NCBI RefSeq assembly: GCF_047739745.1
Contig: NZ_JBLLVA010000002.1
Coordinates: 62,001-126,000, forward strand
Length of the DNA: 64,000 nt
Reading direction: 5' to 3'
DNA from: Pseudaminobacter sp047739745
Lineage (GTDB): Bacteria; Pseudomonadota; Alphaproteobacteria; Rhizobiales; Rhizobiaceae
In this document: positions 33,811 to 42,994 of the stretch, in pieces
Numbering within the stretch: the stretch's first letter is position 1
How the letters are laid out: each line of letters opens with the position of its first letter
Position numbers and translations under genes: made by a program
Notes under the pieces: generated by a model
Told to the model about the DNA's origin: nothing
Seen by the model: the letters and a program-made list of their open reading frames with translations, nothing else
Database searches by the model: none

Positions 33811-35348
33811 TGATTTCGCAATCGCAAGGCCGGCTTCAGGATCGCCGGCCGATTTCGGTCATAGACATAGGCTCAAACTCGATTCGCCTTGTCGTCTATG
33901 AAGGCATAGCGCGCTCGCCAACGGTATTGTTCAACGAAAAGATGCTCGCCGGCCTGGGTCGTGGCATCGTTTCCACAGGCAGGCTCGATCCGGAGGCGGT
34001 GACCCGCGCAATAGAAGAGTTTCGACGCTTCCGTGCACTTTCCGAGCAGGCGGGAGCGGGCGAGCTCCACGTGATCGCGACGGCGGCGGCGCGCGAGGCC
34101 GAGAACGGCCCCGATTTCATTCACCGAGCCGAAAAAATCCTGGGCACGGAAATCCGCGTGCTCAGCGGGCGCCAGGAAGCGCATTATTCCGCACTTGGGG
34201 TCATCTCCGCCTTTCATTCCGCCAGCGGTATCACCGGCGACCTGGGTGGCGGTAGCCTGGAACTGGTCAATGTCGACGGCAGCGCCGTGGGCGAGGGGAT
34301 CACCCTGCCGCTGGGTGGCTTGCGGCTGCAGGACATGGCGAAGAATTCGCCCCAGGCCGCAGCCAAGATTGCGCGGGCAGAGGTGGCCCGCGCAAAGCTG
34401 CTGAAGAGTGCGCAGGGCGGCACTTTTTATGCGGTGGGTGGCACATGGCGAAATCTCGCCCGCCTTCACATGAACATGACCAACTATCCGCTGACCGTCA
34501 TGCACCATTACCGCATGGAGGTCGAAAGCTCACTTGCCTTCTTGCGGCAGGTCGCCAAGGGCGACATCGACAAGATGAAGGGCATCGACGGCATTTCGAA
34601 GAACCGGCGCGCGCTCCTGCCATACGGCGCAGTCGTGCTGCTCGAGATCATCGCTGCGATGAAGCCGTCGGAAATCCTCGTCTCGGCATCCGGCGTGCGT
34701 GAGGGTTTTGTCTATTCGCTGCTGTCGCCGAAGGAGCAGCGCACCGACCCCTTGATCTCGGCTGCCGAGGAACTGGCGCTGCTTCGTGCCCGCTCGGTGA
34801 CCCATGCGCATGAGCTGGTGCGGTGGACGGGACATTCCTTTGCAGCCTTCGAGGTCGATGAGACTGAGGACGAGACCCGCTACCGTCACGCGGCCTGCCT
34901 GCTTGCCGATATCGGCTGGCGCGCTCATCCGGAATATCGCGGCACGCAGTCGCTTAACATCATAGCGCATGCGTCCTTCATCGGCGTGGACCATCCCGGC
35001 CGCGCATTTCTGGCACTCGCCAATTTCTATCGCAACGAAGGCATTTTCAGCGACGACGCGGCAACAGAAATCCGCACATTGGCGTCCCCGCGCTATATGG
35101 ACCGTGCGCGGCTTCTGGGCGCGTTCTTGCGCGTGGCAGGTCTGTTCTCCGCGGCGATGCCCGGCGTGATCCCGCAAATGCGCTGGGAAAACCGCGGTGA
35201 CGGCGAACTGGCGCTGATAATACCTGCCGCGCATGCCGCGCTGAACGGCGAACGGCCACTGGGAAGGCTGGCTCAGCTTGGGCGGCTGACCGGCCGCAAG
35301 CTCTCGGTCGAGGTCGAGGACGAAAACGCTCCGTCCTTCGCCAAATAG
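33810..35348 (+). CDS. ppx: Exopolyphosphatase / pppGpp phosphatase
   Basis: The 512-residue Ppx/GppA phosphatase removes terminal phosphates from polyphosphate or the 5'-phosphate of pppGpp. It opens ISVIDIGSNSIRLVVYEG, the ASKHA phosphate-1 motif, with the second motif TGDLGGGSLELV near residue 146 and an HD-like C-terminal domain. Start overlaps the ppk stop. A terminator follows directly at 35349. Confidence 0.93.
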   Translation: MISQSQGRLQDRRPISVIDIGSNSIRLVVYEGIARSPTVLFNEKMLAGLGRGIVSTGRLDPEAVTRAIEEFRRFRALSEQAGAGELHVIATAAAREAENGPDFIHRAEKILGTEIRVLSGRQEAHYSALGVISAFHSASGITGDLGGGSLELVNVDGSAVGEGITLPLGGLRLQDMAKNSPQAAAKIARAEVARAKLLKSAQGGTFYAVGGTWRNLARLHMNMTNYPLTVMHHYRMEVESSLAFLRQVAKGDIDKMKGIDGISKNRRALLPYGAVVLLEIIAAMKPSEILVSASGVREGFVYSLLSPKEQRTDPLISAAEELALLRARSVTHAHELVRWTGHSFAAFEVDETEDETRYRHAACLLADIGWRAHPEYRGTQSLNIIAHASFIGVDHPGRAFLALANFYRNEGIFSDDAATEIRTLASPRYMDRARLLGAFLRVAGLFSAAMPGVIPQMRWENRGDGELALIIPAAHAALNGERPLGRLAQLGRLTGRKLSVEVEDENAPSFAK

Positions 35349-35376
35349 GAAAGCCCCGGATGATCCGGGGCCTTTC
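35349..35376. terminator. Bidirectional terminator between ppx and DoxX gene
   Basis: GAAAGCCCCGGA pairs with TCCGGGGCCTTTC with one bulged C and a three-to-four-base loop, between convergent stops at 35348 and 35386. Confidence 0.8.
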
Positions 35377-35385
35377 GTCCTTGCG

Positions 35386-35769
35386 TCAGGCCCGTTTGGC
35401 GTCCACCGAAAGCGCTCCGGGTCCGAAAGCCGCCAGCACCAGGAAACCGCCCGCCATCGCCAGGTTCTTCTGGAAGTGGATCAACTGCATTCCATCGGAC
35501 CAATCCATATGCGCGATCAGCGCGCTTGCAACCGAAAAGGCGGCAAGCAGATAGGCCACGATTCGCGTCTGGAAACCGATCAGGACGGCCAGCCCTCCGA
35601 TCAGTTCCACAAGGCCGGCAAGCACCGCCACCGCGGTTGGGGTCGGCAGATTATAACTCGCGAAATATTGGGATGTCGCGGCAATGGCGGTTATCTTGCC
35701 AAAGCCGGAAAGGATAAAAATGATCGACAACAGAATGCGGCCGATAAGTACGATTGCGCTGTTGGACAT
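35386..35769 (-). CDS. DoxX family membrane protein (first copy)
   Basis: The 127-residue protein has four predicted helices and the DoxX pattern: LIGRILLSIIFILSGFGKI, GLVELIGGLAVLIGFQTR, then QKNLAMAGGFLVLAAFGPGALSVD. DoxX proteins are linked to sulfur/redox stress in other bacteria, but biochemical function here is unknown. ATG 35769 is chosen because the frame upstream is non-family sequence. It is a clear paralog of the gene at 35909. Confidence 0.88.
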   Translation of the reverse strand: MSNSAIVLIGRILLSIIFILSGFGKITAIAATSQYFASYNLPTPTAVAVLAGLVELIGGLAVLIGFQTRIVAYLLAAFSVASALIAHMDWSDGMQLIHFQKNLAMAGGFLVLAAFGPGALSVDAKRA

Positions 35770-35860
35770 GATGATTCCCCAGTTTATCGACGGGGAAAGG
35801 ATATCTGTTTTTCTTCCATGCGCGAGTCCGGCGTTCCCGACCCGCCGGGCGCCCTGACGC

Positions 35861-35890
35861 AAAAAAGCCCGGAAGTGATCCGGGCTTTTT
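35861..35890 (-). terminator. Intrinsic terminator after the second DoxX gene
   Basis: AAAAAAGCCCGGA pairs with TCCGGGCTTTTT around a four-base loop, with a T-tract on the reverse strand. It separates the two same-strand DoxX genes, so each is probably its own unit. Confidence 0.85.
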
Positions 35891-35908
35891 ATTCTTGGGA
35901 GCGATGAT

Positions 35909-36337
35909 TCAGCGGCGGCGGTTGTCGATCGAAAGCGCGCCGGCGCCGAAGGCAGCAAGGATGAGCAGGCCACCAGTGATCGAGATGTTCTTCTGGAACA
36001 GCAGCACCTGCATCTGATCGCTGAAATCAAGATGCGCGATTGCCGTGGCGGCAAGGGTGAAGATCGCCAGGGCAATTGCCGCGATGCGGGTCTGGAAGCC
36101 GACCAGAATGGCAAGGCCGCCGAAGAGTTCAAGCAGGCCCACGCCCACGGCAACGAGGGTAGGCAGCGGCAGACCGATGCTGGCGAACCAGCCGGCGGTG
36201 CCAGCGATGCCGGTGAGCTTGGCATAGCCGGCAAGAATGAAAAGCGAGGAAAGCAGGACGCGGCCGATCAGAATGACGGCGGAAGAGTTGGCGACAGCGC
36301 CTGACTTTGCAATTGCAGTGGCGGAATTGGTGGACAT
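35909..36337 (-). CDS. DoxX family membrane protein (second copy)
   Basis: The 142-residue protein has four helices and nearly the same landmarks as its neighbour: LIGRVLLSSLFILAGYAKL, GLLELFGGLAILVGFQTR, FQKNISITGGLLILAAFGAGALSID. It has a ~20-residue longer polar N-terminus. GGAGAG six bases before the ATG at 36337 decides the start over upstream ATGs. The pair looks like a local duplication that has since diverged. Confidence 0.88.
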   Translation of the reverse strand: MSTNSATAIAKSGAVANSSAVILIGRVLLSSLFILAGYAKLTGIAGTAGWFASIGLPLPTLVAVGVGLLELFGGLAILVGFQTRIAAIALAIFTLAATAIAHLDFSDQMQVLLFQKNISITGGLLILAAFGAGALSIDNRRR

Positions 36338-36434
36338 TGGACTCTCCATGAGTGTTGGCCCGTTGATGGCCTTCACATAGAGAATCCCAATTGTTCACCA
36401 AAGCCGCTTTTTCGGCGACACATCGTTCACCGAT

Positions 36435-37832
36435 TTAACCCGGATGCGTCATGTCCTGTGGCCGCACCAGCCGGTCGTAGTCCGCTTCGCTGACCAGTCC
36501 GGTGGCCAGCGCTTCCTCGCGCAGCGTCGTGCCGTTCTTGTGCGCGGTCTTGGCGATCTTGGCGGCGTTGTCATAGCCGATCGTCGGGGCAAGGGCCGTC
36601 ACCAGCATCAGCGAGCGCTCAAGAGCTGCCTTGATATTGTCCTCCCGCGCCTCGATGCCGACGATGCAATTGTCGGTAAACGAGATCGCAGCGTCGGCCA
36701 TCAACTGCACCGATTGCAGGAAATTGTAAGCCATCAGCGGATTGTAGACGTTGAGTTCGAAATGGCCCTGGCTGCCGGCGAAGGTGAGGGCGGCGTGGTT
36801 GCCGAACACCTGCACGCAGACCTGCGTCAGCGCCTCGCATTGGGTCGGATTGACCTTGCCCGGCATGATCGACGAGCCGGGCTCGTTTTCGGGCAGCGCC
36901 AGTTCGCCAAGTCCGGAGCGGGGGCCGGAGCCGAGAAAGCGGATGTCGTTGGCGATCTTGAACAGCGCGGCGGCGGCCGCATTGATTGCGCCATGCGAAA
37001 ACACCATTGAATCGTGCGCCGCCAGCGCCTCGAACTTGTTGGGTGCGGTAACGAAAGGCAGGCCGCTGATCGCGGCGATGCGCTCGGCGACCTTTTCGGC
37101 AAAGCCGACCGGCGCGTTGAGCCCGGTGCCGACGGCCGTGCCGCCTTGCGCCAGCTCGCAAAGGCCGGGAAGCGTCAGCTCGATGCGCTTGATCGACGAG
37201 GCCACCTGCGCGGCGTAGCCGGAGAACTCCTGGCCGAGTGTCAGCGGCGTCGCATCCTGCGTATGCGTACGGCCGATCTTGATGATGTGATCAAAGGCCT
37301 TCGCCTTTGCGTCGAGCGCTGCATGCAGATGCTTCAGCGCCGGCAGCAGATCGTGGACGATCCGCTCGGCGCAAGCGATGTGCATGGCCGTCGGATAGGT
37401 GTCGTTAGACGACTGGCTCATATTCACATGGTCGTTGGGGTGGACGGGCTTCTTCGAGCCCATCTCGCCGCCGAGCATTTCGATGGCGCGATTGGAGATC
37501 ACCTCATTGGCATTCATGTTGGACTGCGTGCCCGAGCCGGTCTGCCAGACCACCAGCGGGAAGTGGTCGTTGAGCTTGCCGTCGACGACTTCCTGCGCGG
37601 CCTTGACGATGGCTTCGCCGATGGCCGGATCGAGGCGCTTTAGCTCCATATTGGCCTCGGCGGCGGCGCGTTTGACCATGCCCAGCGCCCGCACCACGGA
37701 AAGCGGCTGTTTTTCCCAGCCGATCTTGAAGTTGCCGAGCGAGCGTTGCGCCTGCGCGCCCCAATAGCGGTCGGCAGCCACTTCGATCGGGCCGAATGTG
37801 TCGGTTTCGGTTCTTGTCTTCGAAGTGCTCAC
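36435..37832 (-). CDS. fumC: Class II fumarate hydratase
   Basis: FumC interconverts fumarate and malate in the TCA cycle. The 465-residue protein has TRTETDTFGPIEV at the start, the SSNDTYPTAMHIA and THTQDATPLTLGQEF active-site regions, and the superfamily signature GSSIMPGKVNPTQ near residue 317. It starts with GTG at 37832 after CAGGAGACC. No iron-sulfur cluster is needed, so it is the oxidation-stable isozyme. Confidence 0.96.
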   Translation of the reverse strand: MSTSKTRTETDTFGPIEVAADRYWGAQAQRSLGNFKIGWEKQPLSVVRALGMVKRAAAEANMELKRLDPAIGEAIVKAAQEVVDGKLNDHFPLVVWQTGSGTQSNMNANEVISNRAIEMLGGEMGSKKPVHPNDHVNMSQSSNDTYPTAMHIACAERIVHDLLPALKHLHAALDAKAKAFDHIIKIGRTHTQDATPLTLGQEFSGYAAQVASSIKRIELTLPGLCELAQGGTAVGTGLNAPVGFAEKVAERIAAISGLPFVTAPNKFEALAAHDSMVFSHGAINAAAAALFKIANDIRFLGSGPRSGLGELALPENEPGSSIMPGKVNPTQCEALTQVCVQVFGNHAALTFAGSQGHFELNVYNPLMAYNFLQSVQLMADAAISFTDNCIVGIEAREDNIKAALERSLMLVTALAPTIGYDNAAKIAKTAHKNGTTLREEALATGLVSEADYDRLVRPQDMTHPG

Positions 37833-37964
37833 GGGACCGGTCTCCTGAAAAACTTACCAACGCCGACCGTGGCCTATCGTGTTGGCCCATGAGCTTCAAG
37901 CGGAGAATAGCCGGGGCAAGCGCCCAAATCGGTTCAATCGGGCAGGGTGCGGGTGGCGGGCTGC

Positions 37965-38492
37965 TCAACCGAGTGGAGCCGCCTTCACCCGAATGAGCGC
38001 CGTTGTTCCAATTTCCGAAATTTCGGCTTGTTGCGTATGGAAACCGCTGGCGTCGAGATTCGCCTTCAGCTTAACGAGCATCGGTTCGACTTGCGCCGGC
38101 GAGGGTGGATCGAAGAAGAGATGAAGCGATCCCTCCGGTCTCAGCAGGCGTTTGGTCGTGGCCAGCTCACGCTGCGGTTTCAGCCAGAAGACGTTCACAT
38201 TGAAGGCCAAGATCTTGCTGAAGCGCTGCTCGCCTAAATCAGCGTTGGCGAGGTTTGCCGTCATGACTTCGGCGCGTCCGGCGGCCACCGCCGTGGCGTT
38301 CAGCTTCGATGCAGCCGCGACCATTTTCTCGGAGCGGTCGATGGCTGTGATCGTTCCGGTCGTCAGTTTGCCGACGATGAGGGACAGAAGGACGCCGCGC
38401 CCGCAGCCAATCTCCAGAATCCGGTCGGATGGCTGGAGGTTCAACTGGTCGAGCGCCCATTGAAATCGGGGGGGAACCTTCTCGACTGTCAT
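37965..38492 (-). CDS. Class I SAM-dependent methyltransferase
   Basis: The protein of 175 residues from this ATG (190 if the ATG at 38537 is used) has the SAM-binding EIGCGRG motif, a second acidic strand end (TAIDRSEKM), and a small Rossmann core without substrate-recognition insertions. Substrate is unknown. The sequence does not resemble UbiE or Trm families strongly. It lies about 90 bases downstream of CsbD on the same strand. Confidence 0.75.
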   Translation of the reverse strand: MTVEKVPPRFQWALDQLNLQPSDRILEIGCGRGVLLSLIVGKLTTGTITAIDRSEKMVAAASKLNATAVAAGRAEVMTANLANADLGEQRFSKILAFNVNVFWLKPQRELATTKRLLRPEGSLHLFFDPPSPAQVEPMLVKLKANLDASGFHTQQAEISEIGTTALIRVKAAPLG

Positions 38493-38585
38493 GCGTCGGC
38501 GACATCGTTGCTTTGGAGACGCCGCCATTTGGAGCATATGTTGAAGGAAGTGAAAAGGTAGCTTGTCGCCGCCTTCCGCTGTCGT

Positions 38586-38765
38586 TCAAAGCGCGCCCTT
38601 CACCTTTTCCTTGATGTCGCCGTAACCCTTCTGAACCTTGCCAGCGGCCTTGTCGCCTGTGCCTTCCGCCTCGGTCCGTTTGTTGCCGCTGACCTTGCCT
38701 GCGGCTTCCTTGACCGCACCCTTGGCCTGCTTGGCAATGCCCTTGACCTGATCCTTGTTCACCAT
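38586..38765 (-). CDS. CsbD family stress-response protein
   Basis: The 59-residue, lysine-rich protein (MVNKDQVKGIAKQAKGAVKE at its start) is of the CsbD/YjbJ family, small abundant proteins induced by general stress and of unknown biochemical role. AGGAG seven bases before the ATG at 38765 decides the start. In Alphaproteobacteria such genes are usual targets of the EcfG general stress sigma factor, and a matching site lies just upstream. Confidence 0.9.
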   Translation of the reverse strand: MVNKDQVKGIAKQAKGAVKEAAGKVSGNKRTEAEGTGDKAAGKVQKGYGDIKEKVKGAL

Positions 38766-38794
38766 TTCCGCATCTCCTGTGTCGTGTGGTGGAC

Positions 38795-38819
38795 AACGGC
38801 ATATTCGGTGAATGGTTGC
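38795..38819 (-). promoter_or_regulatory. EcfG-like general-stress promoter of CsbD gene
   Basis: On the reverse strand GCAAC, sixteen bases, CGTT matches the EcfG consensus GGAAC-N16/17-CGTT with one mismatch. It would start transcription about 22 bases before the CsbD start codon. Confidence 0.45.
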
Positions 38820-39022
38820 GAAATGGATCGCAAGGGTGGACCGGAATTGGGTCGAAACGAAAGCGCTTCCCGCATCGCATTGAAGGATGGGGAAGCGCTT
38901 TTTGTCGTCTGCTTTCTCGTGGATTTCTCCATTTGAAATGCATCGGACACCTGCAAAATGCATGGGCGGCGAGTTGGTTCCGCTCTTTTTTCGAAATTTC
39001 TACTTTTTACCGCTCCCATAAC

Positions 39023-39048
39023 AAAAAGGGCGCCGTGCGGCGCCCTTT
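39023..39048 (-). terminator. groL terminator
   Basis: AAAGGGCGCC and GGCGCCCTTT form a perfect ten-base stem with a four-base GTGC loop, and TTTTGT follows on the reverse strand. Confidence 0.88.
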
Positions 39049-39073
39049 CCGTAAGCTTTCGGCTGAGGACTTC

Positions 39074-40726
<1,653 letters not shown>

Positions 40727-40784
40727 TTCTTGCTCCTGGGCCTGGGCCCGTAATGTTCTGAGTGATTGGTGCGGATGGAAGCGA

Positions 40785-41081
40785 TCAGCCGATGATGCCC
40801 ATGATGTCGGATTCCTTCATGATCAGAAGGTCTTCGCCATTGAGCTTCACTTCGGTGCCGGACCACTTGCCGAACAGCACGCGGTCGCCGGCCTTGACGT
40901 CCAGCGGGATGAGCTTGCCGGCTTCATCGCGGGCGCCGGAGCCGATGGCGACGATTTCGCCTTCCTGCGGCTTTTCCTTGGCGGTATCGGGGATGATGAT
41001 CCCGCCGGCGGTCTTCGACTCGGATTCGACGCGGCGAACGACCACTCGGTCATGCAGCGGCCGGAAATTCGACTTTGCCAT
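40785..41081 (-). CDS. groS: Co-chaperonin GroES (10 kDa)
   Basis: The 98-residue lid of the GroEL chamber. It begins FRPLHDRVVVRRVE and has the mobile loop around AGGIIIPDTAKEKPQ near residues 26-40. First gene of groSL, 58 bases upstream of groL. The leader carries the CIRCE element starting 58 bases before the start codon. Confidence 0.97.
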   Translation of the reverse strand: MAKSNFRPLHDRVVVRRVESESKTAGGIIIPDTAKEKPQEGEIVAIGSGARDEAGKLIPLDVKAGDRVLFGKWSGTEVKLNGEDLLIMKESDIMGIIG

Positions 41082-41138
41082 ATCTTGAAATCCCTGGTGC
41101 GGATGTTGAAACCACTCTCAGCCCAAGGCGGGCTGGCG

Positions 41139-41165
41139 TTAGCACTCTCTTAAGGCGAGTGCTAA
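41139..41165 (-). promoter_or_regulatory. CIRCE operator (HrcA binding site)
   Basis: TTAGCACTC, nine bases, GAGTGCTAA: an exact match to the full CIRCE inverted repeat. It starts ten bases after the -10 element, so bound HrcA would block groSL transcription until heat shock. Confidence 0.97.
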
Positions 41166-41174
41166 CATGGCGAT

Positions 41175-41203
41175 GAGATATGGCCGGACGATTGCCGAGT
41201 CAA
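41175..41203 (-). promoter_or_regulatory. groSL promoter
   Basis: TTGACT and TATCTC are separated by 17 bases on the reverse strand, immediately upstream of CIRCE. Confidence 0.75.
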
Positions 41204-41303
41204 TAACCCGCTCCAGTGATGGGGGCTAAAAAAATTCGGTTCTTCGGCCAAGTCGTGACCTCCGTCAAAAAAGCGCGAGGGCCGCGCTTCGATTCTTGAA
41301 TAG

Positions 41304-41315
41304 TAAGCACGCTTA
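41304..41315 (+). promoter_or_regulatory. Candidate MarR-type operator
   Basis: TAAGC-AC-GCTTA is a 12-base palindrome lying just downstream of TTGAAT (41296-41301) and overlapping TATAAT (41314-41319), right before the marR start. Binding of the adjacent regulator would block its own operon. Confidence 0.5.
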
Positions 41316-41330
41316 TAATATATGCGGCTC

Positions 41331-41807
41331 ATGAAACTTGAAGGAACCGAACGCCTGGGCTTTCTCATCCACGATGCCGCGCGGCTGATGCGACGGCGTT
41401 TCGAGAGCATGGGAAGCGCCTATGGGCTTTCGGCCGCGCAATGGCGGCTGATGGTGCGCGTGGTCAAGGAAGAAGGCCTGACGCAAGCCCGGTTGGCCGA
41501 ACTGTTGGAAATCGAACCCATCAGCGTGTCGAGACTGATCGACCGCATGCAGGAGGGCGGTTGGGTGGAGCGCCGGCAGGATGCAGCCGATCGCCGCGTC
41601 CACATGATCTTCCCGACCGCCAAAAGCCGCGAAACATTCGGCGCGATCAAGGGGGTCGCCGGCGAGGTGTTCGAACAGGCTCTGGCTGGGCTTACGCCGC
41701 AGGAGCGGCAGACGGTCATTCATGGGCTTTCCACCATCGTCAACAATCTTTCCGATGGCGAAACCTCATGCCGTCAGCCGGTCATTTCAAAAGGTTCAGC
41801 AACATGA
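41331..41807 (+). CDS. MarR family transcriptional regulator
   Basis: The 158-residue regulator has a dimerisation helix (LGFLIHDAARLMRRRFE), and a winged helix-turn-helix with SAAQWRLMV, LAELLEIEPISVSRLIDRM and the wing DAADRRVHMI. Such proteins bind palindromes and release DNA on binding toxic ligands. An ATG three codons earlier (41322) is also possible. It overlaps the emrA-like gene (ATGA), so it probably represses this efflux operon. Confidence 0.93.
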   Translation: MKLEGTERLGFLIHDAARLMRRRFESMGSAYGLSAAQWRLMVRVVKEEGLTQARLAELLEIEPISVSRLIDRMQEGGWVERRQDAADRRVHMIFPTAKSRETFGAIKGVAGEVFEQALAGLTPQERQTVIHGLSTIVNNLSDGETSCRQPVISKGSAT

Positions 41808-42964
41808 ATGCCGTGTCGAAAATCGAAGGTGATGTGGCCAACATTGAGGCCGAGGCGCTGGAAAAGCCGGTCGTGGTAACGGCGCCGGTACAATCCGAGC
41901 CGGAGATACAGGTTCCCAGGCAGCGCAAGGGCCGCCTGGCCCTGATGGTCGCGGTACCGTTGGCGCTCATCGTCGGGGGCGGCTATGTCTGGATCACCGG
42001 CGGACGCTATCAGGAAACCGAGAACGCCAATCTGCGGCAGGCCAGGGTTTCGATCGCCTCGGAAGCCGCGGGGCGCATCGTGTCGGTCAACGTGTCCGAC
42101 AACGCCGCCGTCAAGGAAGGTCAGGTGCTTTTTACGGTCGATCCTGAGCCTTACCGCATCGCCCTTGCTCAGGCCGATGCGGCACTTGCCGCCGCCCGGC
42201 TCGATGTCGAGCAGTTGCGCGCCGCCTATAGTCAGGCATTGGCGCAGGAGCGGGTGACCGCCGGCGACGTCGCCTATTTGAAGACGCAGTTCGAGCGCAG
42301 CACGGAGCTGGCCAGCAAGGGCATCAGCGCCAAGTCCTCACTGGACGAGGCGCGGCACGATCTCGCCAAGGCCGAAGACGAACACACGGCGGCCGTTCAG
42401 GGGATTGCCAGCGCCCGCGCGGCGCTTGGCGGGGATCCGGACATCGAAACCGACAAGCATCCAGCGGTGCTTTCGGCGCTGGCGACGCGCGACAAGGCAG
42501 CCTATGCGCTTGCGCAATCGACAGTGCGAGCACCCGCCGACGGCGTGGTCTCGCAGGCATCGTCCTTCAAGGTCGGCCAGTTCGTCGGCGCCGGCACCCC
42601 GGTGTTCAGTCTGGTCGAGACCGGCGACACCTGGATCGAGGCGAATTTCAAGGAAACGCAGCTTACCCACATGAAGCCCGGCCAGGAGGCCGAGATCACG
42701 CTCGACACCTATCCGGACCGTCCCCTGAAGGCGACCGTGGAGGCGATCGGCGCGGGAACTGGCGCGGAGTTTTCATTGCTGCCAGCCCAGAACGCCACCG
42801 GCAACTGGGTCAAGGTAACCCAGCGTATCCCGGTTCGGCTCAAGGTCGATACGCAAGGCCTGCCGGTCGCCTTGCGTACCGGAATGAGCGCCACCGTGTC
42901 GGTCGATACCGGCGTCAGCCGGGGACTTTCCGGCCTGTTGCCCCATGCCTATGCGGCGGACTGA
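41804..42964 (+). CDS. emrA: HlyD/EmrA family periplasmic adaptor
   Basis: The 386-residue membrane-fusion protein has a cytosolic N-terminus, one transmembrane helix near residues 46-66, a lipoyl half-motif (ASEAAGRIVSVNVSDNAAVKEGQ), a coiled-coil hairpin with two helices of ~60 residues, the second lipoyl half (STVRAPADGVVSQ), and a beta-barrel end. It bridges the EmrB-like pump at 42995 to an outer-membrane channel not encoded here. The EmrA name is by architecture and neighbour. Confidence 0.9.
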   Translation: MNAVSKIEGDVANIEAEALEKPVVVTAPVQSEPEIQVPRQRKGRLALMVAVPLALIVGGGYVWITGGRYQETENANLRQARVSIASEAAGRIVSVNVSDNAAVKEGQVLFTVDPEPYRIALAQADAALAAARLDVEQLRAAYSQALAQERVTAGDVAYLKTQFERSTELASKGISAKSSLDEARHDLAKAEDEHTAAVQGIASARAALGGDPDIETDKHPAVLSALATRDKAAYALAQSTVRAPADGVVSQASSFKVGQFVGAGTPVFSLVETGDTWIEANFKETQLTHMKPGQEAEITLDTYPDRPLKATVEAIGAGTGAEFSLLPAQNATGNWVKVTQRIPVRLKVDTQGLPVALRTGMSATVSVDTGVSRGLSGLLPHAYAAD

Positions 42965-42994
42965 GCCGAAGGCGAACCTTAGTTAGAACCTCCG

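Larger units (their letters stand above)
38766..39073. other. Intergenic region between groL and CsbD gene
   Basis: This 308-base gap is more AT-rich than its surroundings. It holds the groL terminator at 39023-39048 and the CsbD promoter. I see no supported gene. Confidence 0.6.
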
